Below, piece by piece: positions 31,683-43,600 of a DNA stretch of 64,000 nucleotides. The stretch is from Globodera rostochiensis (Eukaryota; Nematoda; Chromadorea; Rhabditida; Heteroderidae): NCBI GenBank assembly GCA_018350325.1, contig JAEVLN010000007.1:2013109-2077108 (forward strand), in the 5' to 3' direction. The notes beneath the pieces are model-generated. The model was given only the letters and a program-made list of their open reading frames with translations. It was not told the DNA's origin and did not search any database. The translations under genes were made by a program, and so were the position numbers. Each line of letters starts with the position of its first letter. Positions within the stretch are counted from its first letter, which is position 1.

Positions 31683-34162
31683 ATGGACTGCACCGCAATT
31701 CGAATAGCCGCCGTCTCAGGCGTGGACCCGTGGATTTTAACAATAGTCATAGTTAAAACTCTTTCAATGTTGTTCCAACTGTTTTGTGCATATCCGGTAT
31801 TCAAATTGTCTCGAGAACGCTTCGCTTTGTACATTTTGGTCAGCAAAGTGAGTGTTAATTAGCTAACGCAAAAGAAATATGTTGTCCCCGGGTTTCCGGA
31901 CATTTTAAGGTCCGGCGTGGTGGATGACGGATTCCGGACTTTTGGCAAAATCCTGCATTTGCGGAGGGGAGGGGGGGGGGGGGGGGGGGTCAGCAGTGCC
32001 GATAGGCGCTGCCGAGTATGGAATTTATTAAAAAAATTGGTCCAAAACCACAGATTTTTTTCGTTTGGCAGGGAGTTCGGAGTGCCAACCTTTATAAAAC
32101 AATTCTTCTGATTTGATTTACTTTTGAAAAATAATTCATTTAAGCTATTCCCTGCAATTTTCGGCTTACTTGCAAGTATAACCCAACGCGCGGCGGCTTA
32201 TGTACCTCCATCAAATATAACCGGTTTCTTCGTCACTTACATCGTCATTCCTTGCGCTATCTTCTGTTCGATCAGCAATCGCTTGCACATAATTGCGCTG
32301 GCTACAAATCGAGCGCATGCAGTGTTTTTTCCATTTCATTACAAACAAAAAATGACAAAAAGGTGTAAATAAGTTAATCTGCAATTTAATTTTAATCAAT
32401 AATAATTATGGATAGGATTTAAGCATTGCTAAAATCTCTAAAATAAAAAAGTCCAAAATAATTTCTATAAATGACCTAAATAGGTTCTAAAAAGGACCAT
32501 AGAGGTGTAAACTGGTCAAAAACATTTTTCCTATATTTATTAATCAAAATTCATTTGTGTGATAACAATTTCAAATAAAAAACAATTCAGACTAAAATTT
32601 TAAAAAATCCCATTTTTTGGTTGGCAGAATTTTTAGCTTTGATAAAAGTCCATTTTTAGGCGCGCATTTTTCGGTGTTATTGCATTTTTCTTAAGGAATT
32701 TTTCAAAAAAGGCCAAAATATTTTTTTTTTAAATTATAGTTGCCTAAAAATAAAAAAACTATGAAATAGTTGCTAAAAACTCAATGAAAAACGATCGTTG
32801 TGATCTAATAACATGATTTTCGTGCTTTGCAGAGCAAGGCGCGTTCAGAAAAAAATTGTCTAAAAACTTGAAAATCTTATCCCTAATAATAAAGATCAAT
32901 TAAGGCTTATTTTTGTTCAATGTTTGTTTATGCATTTATTGTCCATCCCTATAACTTTTTACCTTTGTAAGTTAATGTAATATATAATAAAATCAATTTA
33001 ATAAATCTTTTAATTTTAAAAATAGATAATTTCAAGACTCCCGCTTACTATACCGGGTCATATGTCATTGTTTCGTCGTTATTTTATGCTGCAATTGTGA
33101 CAAAATTTGCATGGATCAAAGGTAGAAATAATAAAAGTTTCCCGACGCCCCCGGAGGGTGTCCGGAAAATGCGTCAGCGGAAAAAGCATCAGTGATTAGT
33201 AAAAGTCGAAAATTCGAGGGGTATTCGGGGGGCGTAGAACCCAAAGCTGACTTTCATTTCAGACTCCGAACCAAAATTCGATTACTGAATCATACTTCAC
33301 CTATTCTGACTAATTTAATCACTGACGTATTTTCCGAGAGCCCCCCCCCCCCCCGAAAAATCCCGAGCCCTGATCCCCAAAAAACCTCGCGTTTCGGGGA
33401 GGGCGCACCCAGAAAATCGATTGTTAGGGTAATTGGTCTAAAACTTTTCAAAATTTCGGATGGTTTCGGGGGTGGGGCAGGGCCCCCCCCCCTGGCTGCT
33501 TTTTTCTAGAAAAGCCTTTAGCTTTAAAAAAGGATTAAAATGTCCATTTGTTGCAGCTCATAATCGGAATTGGGGCACCGAAGTGGCGGCTTCGGCATCG
33601 GACAAAGACAGTGTGAGGCTAACTTTGACTTGCGTCGCAATTCAAATTGTGGCAATGTGTCAAATGTCGTATATTTCTGCAAGTAATTTGAAATGGTTTA
33701 ATGACTTTATGCTCTGCGACCCCATTGGAAAAATACTGTTTTTCCCAGTTCAACTCTTTATAAATTTGAATTATGTTGCTGACGAGGCAAGCAAAATTGA
33801 ATATAAAATTTTATTAAAAAAATTAATTAGGGTGGGTGAAGGAAGGTATGAATCGGGGTTTCGTCCCCGACCTTTCCCACCCCCGAGGAATCGGAGACCA
33901 ACCCTACTGAAAAGCATCGCCAAATTGTTTCCTAATTTCAGAATACCTATAATGTGAATCAACAATATTTTTGCTAAATTTTTTATTCTTTTTATTGTTA
34001 TTATGCAAAGATATGCGCACAAACTGTAGACAGCTGTTGGGTAAAGTTTGGCCCTTTACAACTACAAAAGTTGCAGCCATCGACGCTGGCCTCAACACTC
34101 AAATACGGAACATTAATGTCAATGTCGTCGGATCAAACCGTTTGGCCGCTCAACAATTGTAA
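31683..34162 (+). CDS. 7TM serpentine receptor (nematode chemoreceptor-type), model incomplete
   Basis: Plus-strand exons encode a multi-pass membrane protein. 31683-31847 starts MDCTAIRIAAVSG and carries a first helix (WILTIVIVKTLSMLFQLF). 32145-32362 has two hydrophobic segments and LATNRAHAVFFPFHYKQ, the nematode equivalent of the GPCR loop after TM3. 33037-33121 has YVIVSSLFYAAIVT. The exon from 33557 has VRLTLTCVAIQIVAMC and CDPIGKILFFPVQLFI (TM6-TM7). A last exon at about 34004-34162 ends in a cytoplasmic tail (AAQQL, stop). Exon 1 to 2 and 33121 to 33557 agree in phase; 32362 to 33037 does not, so a small TM4 exon is missing, unseen or mutated. The 33.1-33.55 kb intron is filled with repeat. 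The family resembles Srx/Srsx-type receptors. Function and intactness are inferred. Confidence 0.65.
31966..32025 (+). repeat. G-tract plus GC-palindrome module
   Basis: An uninterrupted G-run of about 19 is followed by CAGTGCCGATAGGCGCTGCC in receptor intron 1. It is one of at least six copies of the module in the window. Confidence 0.7.
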
Positions 34163-34955
34163 AACAAATTTTAATACGGAATAAGTTTTTGTTAGTGATT
34201 GAAAACCGAGTTTAAAAAGCGTTACAATTTTCGAAGAAAAATTAATTTTTTGAACATATTTAAATTAGAAAAAACCCGACTTTCTTCTGTTATAAAACAG
34301 AGGCCAGCCCAACAAATGAATGAATGAAGTGTTTCTTATCAACCAAAATTTTGTGCATTGCGTTCAACGCGTCAAAATAGACGAAAAGCGGTTGCCAATT
34401 TCAGGCTGATGATAATTGCTATTTTGGCTTGGCCCTAATTATGATTAAATGCATTTTTGCACTATATGTAATGTTGTCGGAAGAAGGAGACAGAAAATGA
34501 TTAATAATTTGTACCTTGGGGGGATGTCTTCCGTGTCAACCCAAAAAAGATACGGAAACATGGAATACGGAACGAAGACATCCCTGCTGCTTGTGCCAAA
34601 CAAAAGGCTAAAGTCATGAACATAAATTTTATTAAAATAAATGAATACAAAAATGAGATAAATAAAGGTTGGATGCGACAATTCCAACAAAGCATTACAT
34701 TGTAATGAATTTGCACATTTCAGCGCAGAAACGCCAAAATATTGATCTGTATTTAATAAAGACGCTATATTCAAATTTATTTTTGCTTCAGCGACCATTT
34801 GGCCTATTTTCAAGCTTCTGGGGCGTCGGGGGGGGGGAGTGGGGAGGGTGCCGATAGGCGCCGCCGAGAAAATTTTGAATTCCTTTGCATGCTAGCTGTT
34901 GGCGGGCCGCTAGCGCCCTTTCATTATTAAATTGGCGTTTTTTGGTCAAAAAAGT
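34163..34955. other. Intergenic, one G-tract/palindrome module
   Basis: 34826-34880 repeats the module (GGGGGGGGGAGTGGGG, then GTGCCGATAGGCGCCGCC). No gene is recognised; short open frames here look fortuitous. Confidence 0.5.
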
Positions 34956-35597
34956 GAGCCTTTTTCTCGATACTTTAAGAGCAAAAAAGGCAGTAATAAA
35001 TAAATGCTATGAAGTGGATAACCAAAAATACCACCTTTGTCCAAATGGGAATTTGTTTTAGAATTTAATAATTTAAAGTTATTCAAGAGCATTTTTGTCG
35101 TTAAATCAAAAGCACAAATGGAATTAGTAAATAAATGTTATGAGCTAAGGTATAAATCCCAAGTTCCCAAATTTTATATTTCATTATTTTTAAAGAGCCT
35201 TTTTCTCGATACTTTAAGAGCAAAAAAGGCAGTAATAAATAAATGCTATGAAGTGGATAACCAAAAATACCACCTTTGTCCAAATGGGAATTTGTTTTAG
35301 AATTTAATAATTTAAAGTTATTCAAGAGCTTTTTTGTCGTTAATTCAAGAGCACAAATGGAATTAGTAAATAAATGTTATGAGCTAAGGTATAAATTCCA
35401 AAGTTCCCAAATTTTATATTTCATTATTTTTAAAGAGCCTTTTTCTCGATACTTTAAGAGCAAAAAAGGCAGTAATAAATAAATGCTATGAAGTGGATAA
35501 CCAAAAATACCACCTTTGTCCAAATGGGAATTTGTTTTAAATTTAATAATTTAAAGTTATTCAAGAGCATTTTTGTCGTTAATTCAAGAGCACAAAT
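34956..35597. repeat. 240-bp tandem repeat, ~2.7 copies
   Basis: Units start GAGCCTTTTTCTCGATACTT at 34956, 35195 and 35435. Each unit holds two diverged ~120-bp halves, both containing AATAAATG(C/T)TATGA. In one frame the halves read AVINKCYEVDNQKYH and ELVNKCYELRYKSQ, so the repeat looks derived from coding sequence. It ends abruptly where satellite begins at 35598. Confidence 0.85.
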
Positions 35598-37579
35598 GGG
35601 GTGCGTTGATGATCAAATTACTCTCACCGTTTGACTCCCTCTCTCTCTTTTTCTAATGCTATTTCTTCAAATGTAAAATTTGTCGTAAAATTACTAATTT
35701 ATTTCGAAAAATGAGTGAAAATAATCGAAAAACCTTCCAATGGAATCGGGAAATCAAATTTAAGTCCAACCTTTCGGTCAGACATTCCAAAATTTATCGA
35801 TCCATTTGCATGGACCGTCCAAATACATACCTTATTTGGACTAAAACCAGTCAACGACCGCGGTAATTTCTGTAACTTTATGAAAAAGTACCAACAATTT
35901 TTGGATAGGGTGCGTTCATTGCTCAATTACTCTCGACGTCTGACTCTCTCTTTTTATCACACTATTTCTTCAAAAATAAAAGGTTCCAAAATTAAACTAA
36001 AATAATTTTTAGATAGGGTGCGTTGATGATCAAATTACTCTCACCGTTTGACTTTCTCTCTCTCTTTTTCTAATGCTATTTCTTCAAATGTAATGTCGTA
36101 AAATTACTAACTTATTTCGAAAAATGAGTGAAAATAATCGAAAAACCTTCCAATGGAATCGGGAAATCAAATTTAAGTCCAACCTTTCGGTCAGACATTC
36201 CAAAATTTATCGATCCATTTGCATGGACCGTCCAAATACATACCTTATTTGGACTAAAACTAGTCAACGACCACGGTAATTTCTGTAACTTTATGAAAAA
36301 GTACCAACAATTTTTGGATAGGGTGCGTTGAGTGCTCAATTACTCTCGACGTCTGACCCTCTCTTTTTATCACACTATTTCTTCAAAAATAAAATGTTCC
36401 AAAATTAAAAATAATTTTTAGATAGGGTGCGTTGATGATCAAATTACTCTCACCGTTTGACTCTCTCTCTCTCTTTTTCTAATGCTATTTCTTCAAATGT
36501 AAAATTTGTCGTAAAATTACTAATTTATTTCGAAAAATGAGTGAAAATAATCGAAAAACCTTCCAATGGAATCGGGAAATCAAATTTAAGTCCAACCTTT
36601 CGGTCAGAAAATTCCAAAATTTATCGATCCATTTGCATGGACCGTCCAAATACATACCTTATTTGGACTAAAACTAGTCAACGACCACGGTAATTTCTGT
36701 AACTTTATGAAAAAGTACCAACAATTTTTGGATAGGGTGCGTTGATTGCTCAATTACTCTCGACGTCTGACCCTCTCTTTTTATCACACTATTTCTTCAA
36801 AAATAAAATGTTCCAAAATTAAACTAAAATAATTTTTAGATAGGGTGCCAAATTACTCTCACCGTTTGACTCTCTCTCTCTCTTTTTCTAATGCTATTTC
36901 TTCAAATGTAAAATTTGTCGTAAAATTACTAATTTATTTCGAAAAATGAGTGAAAATAATCGAAAAACCTTCCAATGGAATCGGGAAATCAAATTTAAGT
37001 CCAACCTTTCGGTCAGAAAATTCCAAAATTTATCGATCCATTTGCATGGACCGTCCAAATACATACATTATTTGGACTAAAACTAGTCAACGACCACGGT
37101 AATTTCTGTAACTTTATGAAAAAGTACCAACAATTTTTGGATAGGGTGCGTTGATTGCTCAATTACTCTCGACGTCTGACCCTCTCTTTTTATCACACTA
37201 TTTCTTCAAAAATAAAATGTTCCAAAATTAAACTAAAATAATTTTTAGATAGGGTGCCAAATTACTCTCACCGTTTGACTCTCTCTCTCTCTTTTTCTAA
37301 TGCTATTTCTTCAAATGTAAAATTTGTCGTAAAATTACTAATTTATTTCGAAAAATGAGTGAAAATAATCGAAAAACCTTCCAATGGAATCGGGAAATCA
37401 AATTTAAGTCCAACCTTTCGGTCAGACATTCCAAAATTTATCGATCCATTTGCATGGACCGTCCAAATACATAACTTATTTGGACTAAAACTAGTCAACG
37501 ACCACGGTAATTTCTGTAACTTTATGAAAAAGTACCAACAATTTTTGGATAGGGTGCGTTCATTGCTCAATTACTCTCG
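35598..37579. repeat. ~416-bp satellite array, block 3
   Basis: About five units of the 12.7-kb satellite family, with private variants (AACGACCACGGTAATTTC, TCTGACCCTCTC). It starts at GGTGCGTTGATGATC and stops at ATTACTCTCG, in mid-monomer on both sides. Confidence 0.9.
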
Positions 37580-37778
37580 TTAATCAATCAAGAAAGGGAT
37601 TTCTCGCAAGGTGTCAGAATTTCTTGCAAATGAGAATACATAATAATATTTTTTTTTAAGAGGCAAGGATTAGCATTGATTCAATTGCTAAGAATTGCGT
37701 CAACCCTATGAAAGTCTCAAATTTGCATTAAATTGAGCACACGTCCGTCCCTTCGACTCATATTATCTTTTTTTTTCA

Positions 37779-37947
37779 TGCTGAAATTCTGTTCATTTCT
37801 CTGGATTACACTCTCGAAAGAGTAGCGGCACTGCTTTTTATTAAGTTTGCTAGCTTGACGGAATTCGTTTCGAAAAGGGACATTTACATGAAAGATCAGA
37901 CCGTAATGGTATACAAATCAACGGGAAATTTTTATCACAACTTCTGA
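37779..37947 (+). CDS. Possible terminal exon, unknown product
   Basis: An open stretch reads LERVAALLFIKFASLTEF, then KRDIYMKDQTVMVYKS, and ends in TGA. It looks more protein-like than the AT-rich flanks. No acceptor, start or known family is seen. Confidence 0.25.
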
Positions 37948-39339
37948 AGTTTGGTATTCATGAAGAATATCGATTTTTTATGATATAATGTTTGTGGTTT
38001 GGGTTATGAATAGGGACCGGATTTATGTGGACTAAAAACGCGGATTTGGAAATTTTTACATATCAAAAATTGCTAATTTCAGAAATATAAATCTTTAGGA
38101 GTGCACTTTTGCATTTTTCTTAAGAGTTCTTTGAAAGAAATCGTGAATCTTATTCACGAATGAGTGTGCATAAAAAAAATACTTTCAGGATTCTTACTCA
38201 CGAATGAGCATCACACTGGCCATAAAATAAACTTAAATCATTCATTCACCCACTAAAATTGTTTCACTGTGCATTCCTATGCGCAGATATTCCTCTGATC
38301 AGGAAAATCTATCTGATCTCGCATGGCCAAAAAATGCATTGACCCAACCAATTAATTGCTTTTTATGAATTGAGTCAGAGGTGCGAGATCCCCTTCGAAA
38401 AAGGTATGCAAAATAGTGGCATTTTTATAGCCTCCGTTTTTTGCAATTAAATCATAAAAAATGAATATTCTCTTTTCTCCATTAATAAGATTTCCCAAAG
38501 TTCAAAAAGGTGGCAGGTTTGTAAATATGGCAAAAAAATGACAAAGTTCTAAGTGGTATTTGCCCATAAAAAACATAAACATTATGGCACCCCTGTATTG
38601 AGCCCAGGGTTGGCGCGCGGTGTCCGTTCACGAACCGCGAAATTCTGAAAAATGTTTTGGGAGAAAATTAAATCAGAGATATATTTAAATATGTTTCACC
38701 AAATAAAGGGATATTGCTGCCTTCAAAAGCTTTGTCTTACGAGAAGCGCATCCTGCTTAAGTTATTCAATCATGAGGGTTATGCTGGCTGGCCTTTTAAG
38801 GGAAGAAATTAAAATCAAATAATTACCTTATTTTTGGAGAACAGCAAAATAGAAAATTGTATGTGCATGAACAAATTTTAGCCTGAGAATTATTATTATT
38901 ATTTAGCCTGAAAACTATTATTATTTTTTTTAGCTTTTTTTTTATGAACTAATTTCCGGAATTTTCTCAATAGAATTAGTGAGATTAAAAAATACGGTCG
39001 GGATTTCCATTTTTATTTTTTTAATCAGGATATTTACTCACGAATGAGACTGTTTGAGAATATCAGCATTGTACCATATAAGCCAAAGAAAATTTGATTA
39101 AGACGAATGGACTGAATAAATACTAAAAAAAATGTTTACTTTAAAGATGCCACCTTTAGAGCATTTATGATGTTTTTTTTGTTTTGTTTTTTTTTTAATC
39201 CGGATCTTCACATAAGAATAAGTGCGTTAACTGGCTTTTAGGCTATTGTCAGGATTTTCGCTCACGAATGAGTGTCATTGGCCAAAAAAATATAAATGAT
39301 TGAATGTGCAGATAAATTGGCCATAAAATAAGAATTGAA
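37948..39339. other. Non-coding region with recurring CTCACGAATGAG motif
   Basis: No gene recognised. A motif of the form AGGATTyTTACTCACGAATGAG occurs near 38150, 38190, 39027 and 39252. AT-rich otherwise. Confidence 0.45.
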
Positions 39340-39725
39340 TGCGCTGATTGCGTCGGCCGACAAATTATTTAATGCGCAAATGTTCATTTAAACAGGAAAA
39401 TCCATCTGATTAAGCATCGGCCGGAATGAAACACATGAATAGCGCAAATTTTCATCTGATCGAATGGATCAGGCATGGGCCGGTACAAATTTAATAATGC
39501 GCAACATTTCATCTGATCACGTCTGATCAGGCATCGACCGGTCGGAAATTTACATTTATATGCGCGAATATAGAACAAAGTTATAATGATTGCGCAAACA
39601 TCATCTGATCAGTAAATTCGTCTGATTCAGGCATCGGCCGGAAGAAAATACATTTAATTGCGCAAATTTCATCTGATCATGCGGATCAGGCAACGGCCGG
39701 AATTTTATTTTAATTGCGCGCGCAA
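39340..39725. repeat. Degenerate ~70-bp tandem repeat
   Basis: About five copies of a unit with GCGCAAATTTCATCTGATC, then GGATCAGGCATCGGCCGG. A looser relative lies near 38280-38330. Spacing varies. Confidence 0.7.
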
Positions 39726-40425
39726 TGCCCCAAGCTCGCATCCCCCATTGATGAACCGTCACTCCGTTCCGTCCACAGGACGGAACCATCCGGTGCTACC
39801 AGTAAAGTGACTGAGCCCATAGGATGAAATGGCCGCGAGTGGGGTGGGGGAGAGAGAGCGAAATGCTATGTTTACCCCCCCTTTAAGTAGTTGGAATGTC
39901 CCGGGGGGCAATCATCATACGTGGGAAAGTCACTAATGGGTGTGACTGAAATCGGCGAATGCAAGATAAGCGATCGGAAGCTGTGAGAAAGCCATCAATT
40001 GACTTTCACCGGGGATTGATCAGGAAATGGGAAGAAATGAATTATGAATATCCTTAGACTGTTACAATACTCAATGACCTTTACTAATTTTTTTTTGATT
40101 TTTTATTGCCTTGAATTAACTATGCCGTTTTTTATAAAATGGGGGTTATGTGTTTCACCCCATCCCTTCAAACCTCGAGAAAGTCCAATAAAGAGCAGCC
40201 TTCCAAAATCCCCTCAACCGAATGAAAACCAATATGTGGCTTAGGTAAATCCTATTTTATTGGTAGCAGCCAAATTATCATTAAAAATTGTTTTTATTTT
40301 ATTTTTAACATCTAATTTTTTGTTTGTGTGTTAACCTTTTTTTATTATCTAATTTAAAAAAAAACTCCTTTAGCAGACAAAAGATCATTGTAATTCATAT
40401 TTTTTGTTTTCTGTCCACTGATCCC
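39726..40425. other. Non-coding flank before BTB fragment
   Basis: No gene recognised. The 39.7-40.0 kb part is less AT-rich but has no convincing open frame. The rest is T-rich. Confidence 0.4.
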
Positions 40426-40605
40426 TCGCCGATGATTTGAGTGGACTGAACGGAGACAATGCAATTTCTGTGCTTTACGCCGGTCAGAAAAAACTACGAT
40501 TTTTTATATTTTAATTTATGAGCACGAATTAAAATCGAATTTTTACAATTTTTCATCTAATCGATTGTTCATTTTTAATATTCATTTAAAATAATTTAGC
40601 CAAAA
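40426..40605 (+). pseudogene. BTB gene fragment, third copy
   Basis: Nearly identical to 27551-27660 joined to 28502-28560: the end of BTB exon 3 (DDLSGLNGDNAISVLYA), the donor CCGGTCAG, a ~117-bp intron without the MULE, and the first few bases of exon 4. It then switches to satellite at CCAAAAA. The left edge is cut inside exon 3. It gives an empty-site reference for the MULE insertion. Confidence 0.85.
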
Positions 40606-43600
40606 ATTTTCAGAAATTGAACCAAAACAATTTTTAAAAAGGGTGCGTTCATGTCCAAATTACTCTGGCCGTCTGACTCTCTCTTTTTAGCACACTATCT
40701 CTTCAAAAAATAATATTTTCATAAATTAAGCTAAAACAATTTTTAGATGAGGTGCGTTCATGTCCAAATTACTCTCGCCACCTGACTCTCTTTTTTTAGC
40801 ACACTATTTTTTCAAAAAATAAAATTTTCAGAAATTAAGCTAAAACAATTATTAGATGGGGTGCGTTCATGACCAAATTACTCTCGCCGCCTGACTTTCT
40901 CTTTTTAGCACACTATTTTTTCAAAAAATAAAATTTTCAGAAATTAAGCTAAAACAATTTTTAGATGGTGTGCGTTCATGACCAAATTACTCTCGCCGCC
41001 TGACTCTCTCTTTTTAGCACACTATTTTTTCAAAAAATAAAATTTTCACAAATGAAACTAAAACAATTTTTAGATAGGGTGCATTCATGTCCAAATTACT
41101 CTCGCCACCTGACTCTCTCTTTTTAGCACATTATTTTTTCAAAAAATAAAATTTTCAGAAATTAAGCTAAAACAATTTTTAGATGAGGTGCGTTCATGTC
41201 CAAATTACTCTCGCCACCTGACTCTCTTTTTTTAGCACACTATTTTTTCAAAAAATAAAATTTTCAGAAATTAAGCTAAAACAATTATTAGATGGGGTGC
41301 GTTCATGACCAAATTACTCTCGCCGCCTGACTTTCTCTTTTTAGCACACTATTTTTTCAAAAAATAAAATTTTCAGAAATTAAGCTAAAACAATTTTTAG
41401 ATGGTGTGCGTTCATGACCAAATTACTCTCGCCGCCTGACTCTCTCTTTTTAGCACACTATTTTTTCAAAAAATAAAATTTTCACAAATGAAACTAAAAC
41501 AATTTTTAGATAGGGTGCATTCATGTCCAAATTACTCTCGCCACCTGACTCTCTCTTTTTAGCACATTATTTTTTCAAAAAATAAAATTTTCAGAAATTA
41601 AGCTAAAACAATTTTTAGATGGTGTGCGTTCATGACCAAATTACTCTCGCCGCCTGACTCTCTCTTTTTAGCACACTATTTTTTCAAAAAATAAAATTTT
41701 CAGAAATTAATCTAAAACAATTATTAGATGGGGTGCGTTCATGACCAAATTACTCTCGCAGCCTGACTTTCTCTTTTTAGCACACTATTTTTTCAAAAAA
41801 TAAAATTTACAGAATTAAGCTAATACAATTTTTAGATGGGGTGCGTTCATGTCCAAATTACTCTCGCCGCCTGACTCTCTCTTTTTAGCACATATTAATA
41901 AAATTTTCAGAAATTAAGCTAAAACAATTTTTAGATGGTGTGCGTTCATGACCAAATTACTCTCGCAGCCTGACTTTCTCTTTTTAGCACACTATTTTTT
42001 CAAAAAATAAAATTTACAGAATTAAGCTAATACAATTTTTAGATGGGGTGCGTTCATGTCCAAATTACTCTCGCCACCTGACTCTCTCTTTTTAGCACAT
42101 TATTTTTTCAATAAATAAAATTTTCAGAAATTAAGCTAAAACAATTTTTAGATGGTGTGCGTTCATGACCAAATTACTCTCGCCGCCTGACTCTCTCTTT
42201 TTAGCACACTATTTTTTCAAAAAATAAAATTTTCACAAATGAAACTAAAACAATTTTTAGATAGGGTGCATTCATGTCCAAATTACTCTCGTCGCCTGAC
42301 TCTCTCTTTTTAGCACACTATTTTTTCAAAAATAAAATTTCAGAAATTAAGCTAAAACAATTTTTAGATGGGGTGCATTCATGGCTAAATTACTCTCGCC
42401 GCCTGACTTTCTCTTTTTAGCATACTATTTTTTCAAAAATAAAATTTCAGAAATTAAGCTAAAACAATTATTAGATGGGGTGCGTTCATGACCAAATTAC
42501 TCTCGCCGCCTGACTCTCTCTTTTTAGCACACTATTTTTTCAAAAAATAAAATTTTCAGAAATTAAGCTAAAACAATTATTAGATGGGGTGCGTTCATGA
42601 CCAAATTACTCTCGCCGCCTGACTCTCTCTTTTTAGCACATATTAATAAAATTTTCAGAAATTAAGCTAAAACAATTTTTAGATGGGGTGCATTCATGTC
42701 CAAATTACTCTCGCCGCCTGACTTTCTCTTTTTAGCACACTATTTTTTCAAAAAATAAAATTTCATAAATTAAGCTGAAACAATTTTTAGAAGGGGTGCG
42801 TTCATGACCAAATTACTCTCGCCGCCTGACTCTCTCTTTTTAGCACACTATTTTTTCAAAAAATAAAATTTTCACAAATGAAACTAAAACAATTTTTAGA
42901 TAGGGTGTATTCATGTCCAAATTACTCTCGCCGCCTGACTCTCTCTTTTTAGCACACTATTTTTTCAAAAAATAATTTTTCAGAAATTAAGCTGAAACAA
43001 TTTTTAGATGGGGTGCGTTCATGACCAAATTACTCTCGCCGCCTGACTTTCTCTTTTTAGCACAGTATTTTTTCAAAAAATAAAATTTTCAGAAATTAAG
43101 CTAAAACAATTTTTAGATGGTGTGCGTTCATGACCAAATTACTCTCGCCGCCTGACTCTTTCTTTTTAGCACACTATTTTTTCAAAAAATAAAATTTTCA
43201 GAAATTAAGCTAAAACAATTTTTAGATGGTGTGCGTTCATGACCAAATTACTCTCGCCGCCTGACTCTCTCTTTTTAGCATACTATTTTTTCAAAAATAA
43301 AATTTCAGAAATTAAGCTAAAACAATTATTAGATGGGGTGCGTTCATGACCAAATTACTCTCGCCGCCTGACTCTCTCTTTTTAGCACACTATTTTTTCA
43401 AAAAATAAAATTTTCAGAAATTAAGCTAAAACAATTATTAGATGGGGTGCGTTCATGACCAAATTACTCTCGCCGCCTGACTCTCTCTTTTTAGCACATA
43501 TTAATAAAATTTTCAGAAATTAAGCTAAAACAATTTTTAGATGGGGTGCATTCATGTCCAAATTACTCTCGCCGCCTGACTTTCTCTTTTTAGCACACTA

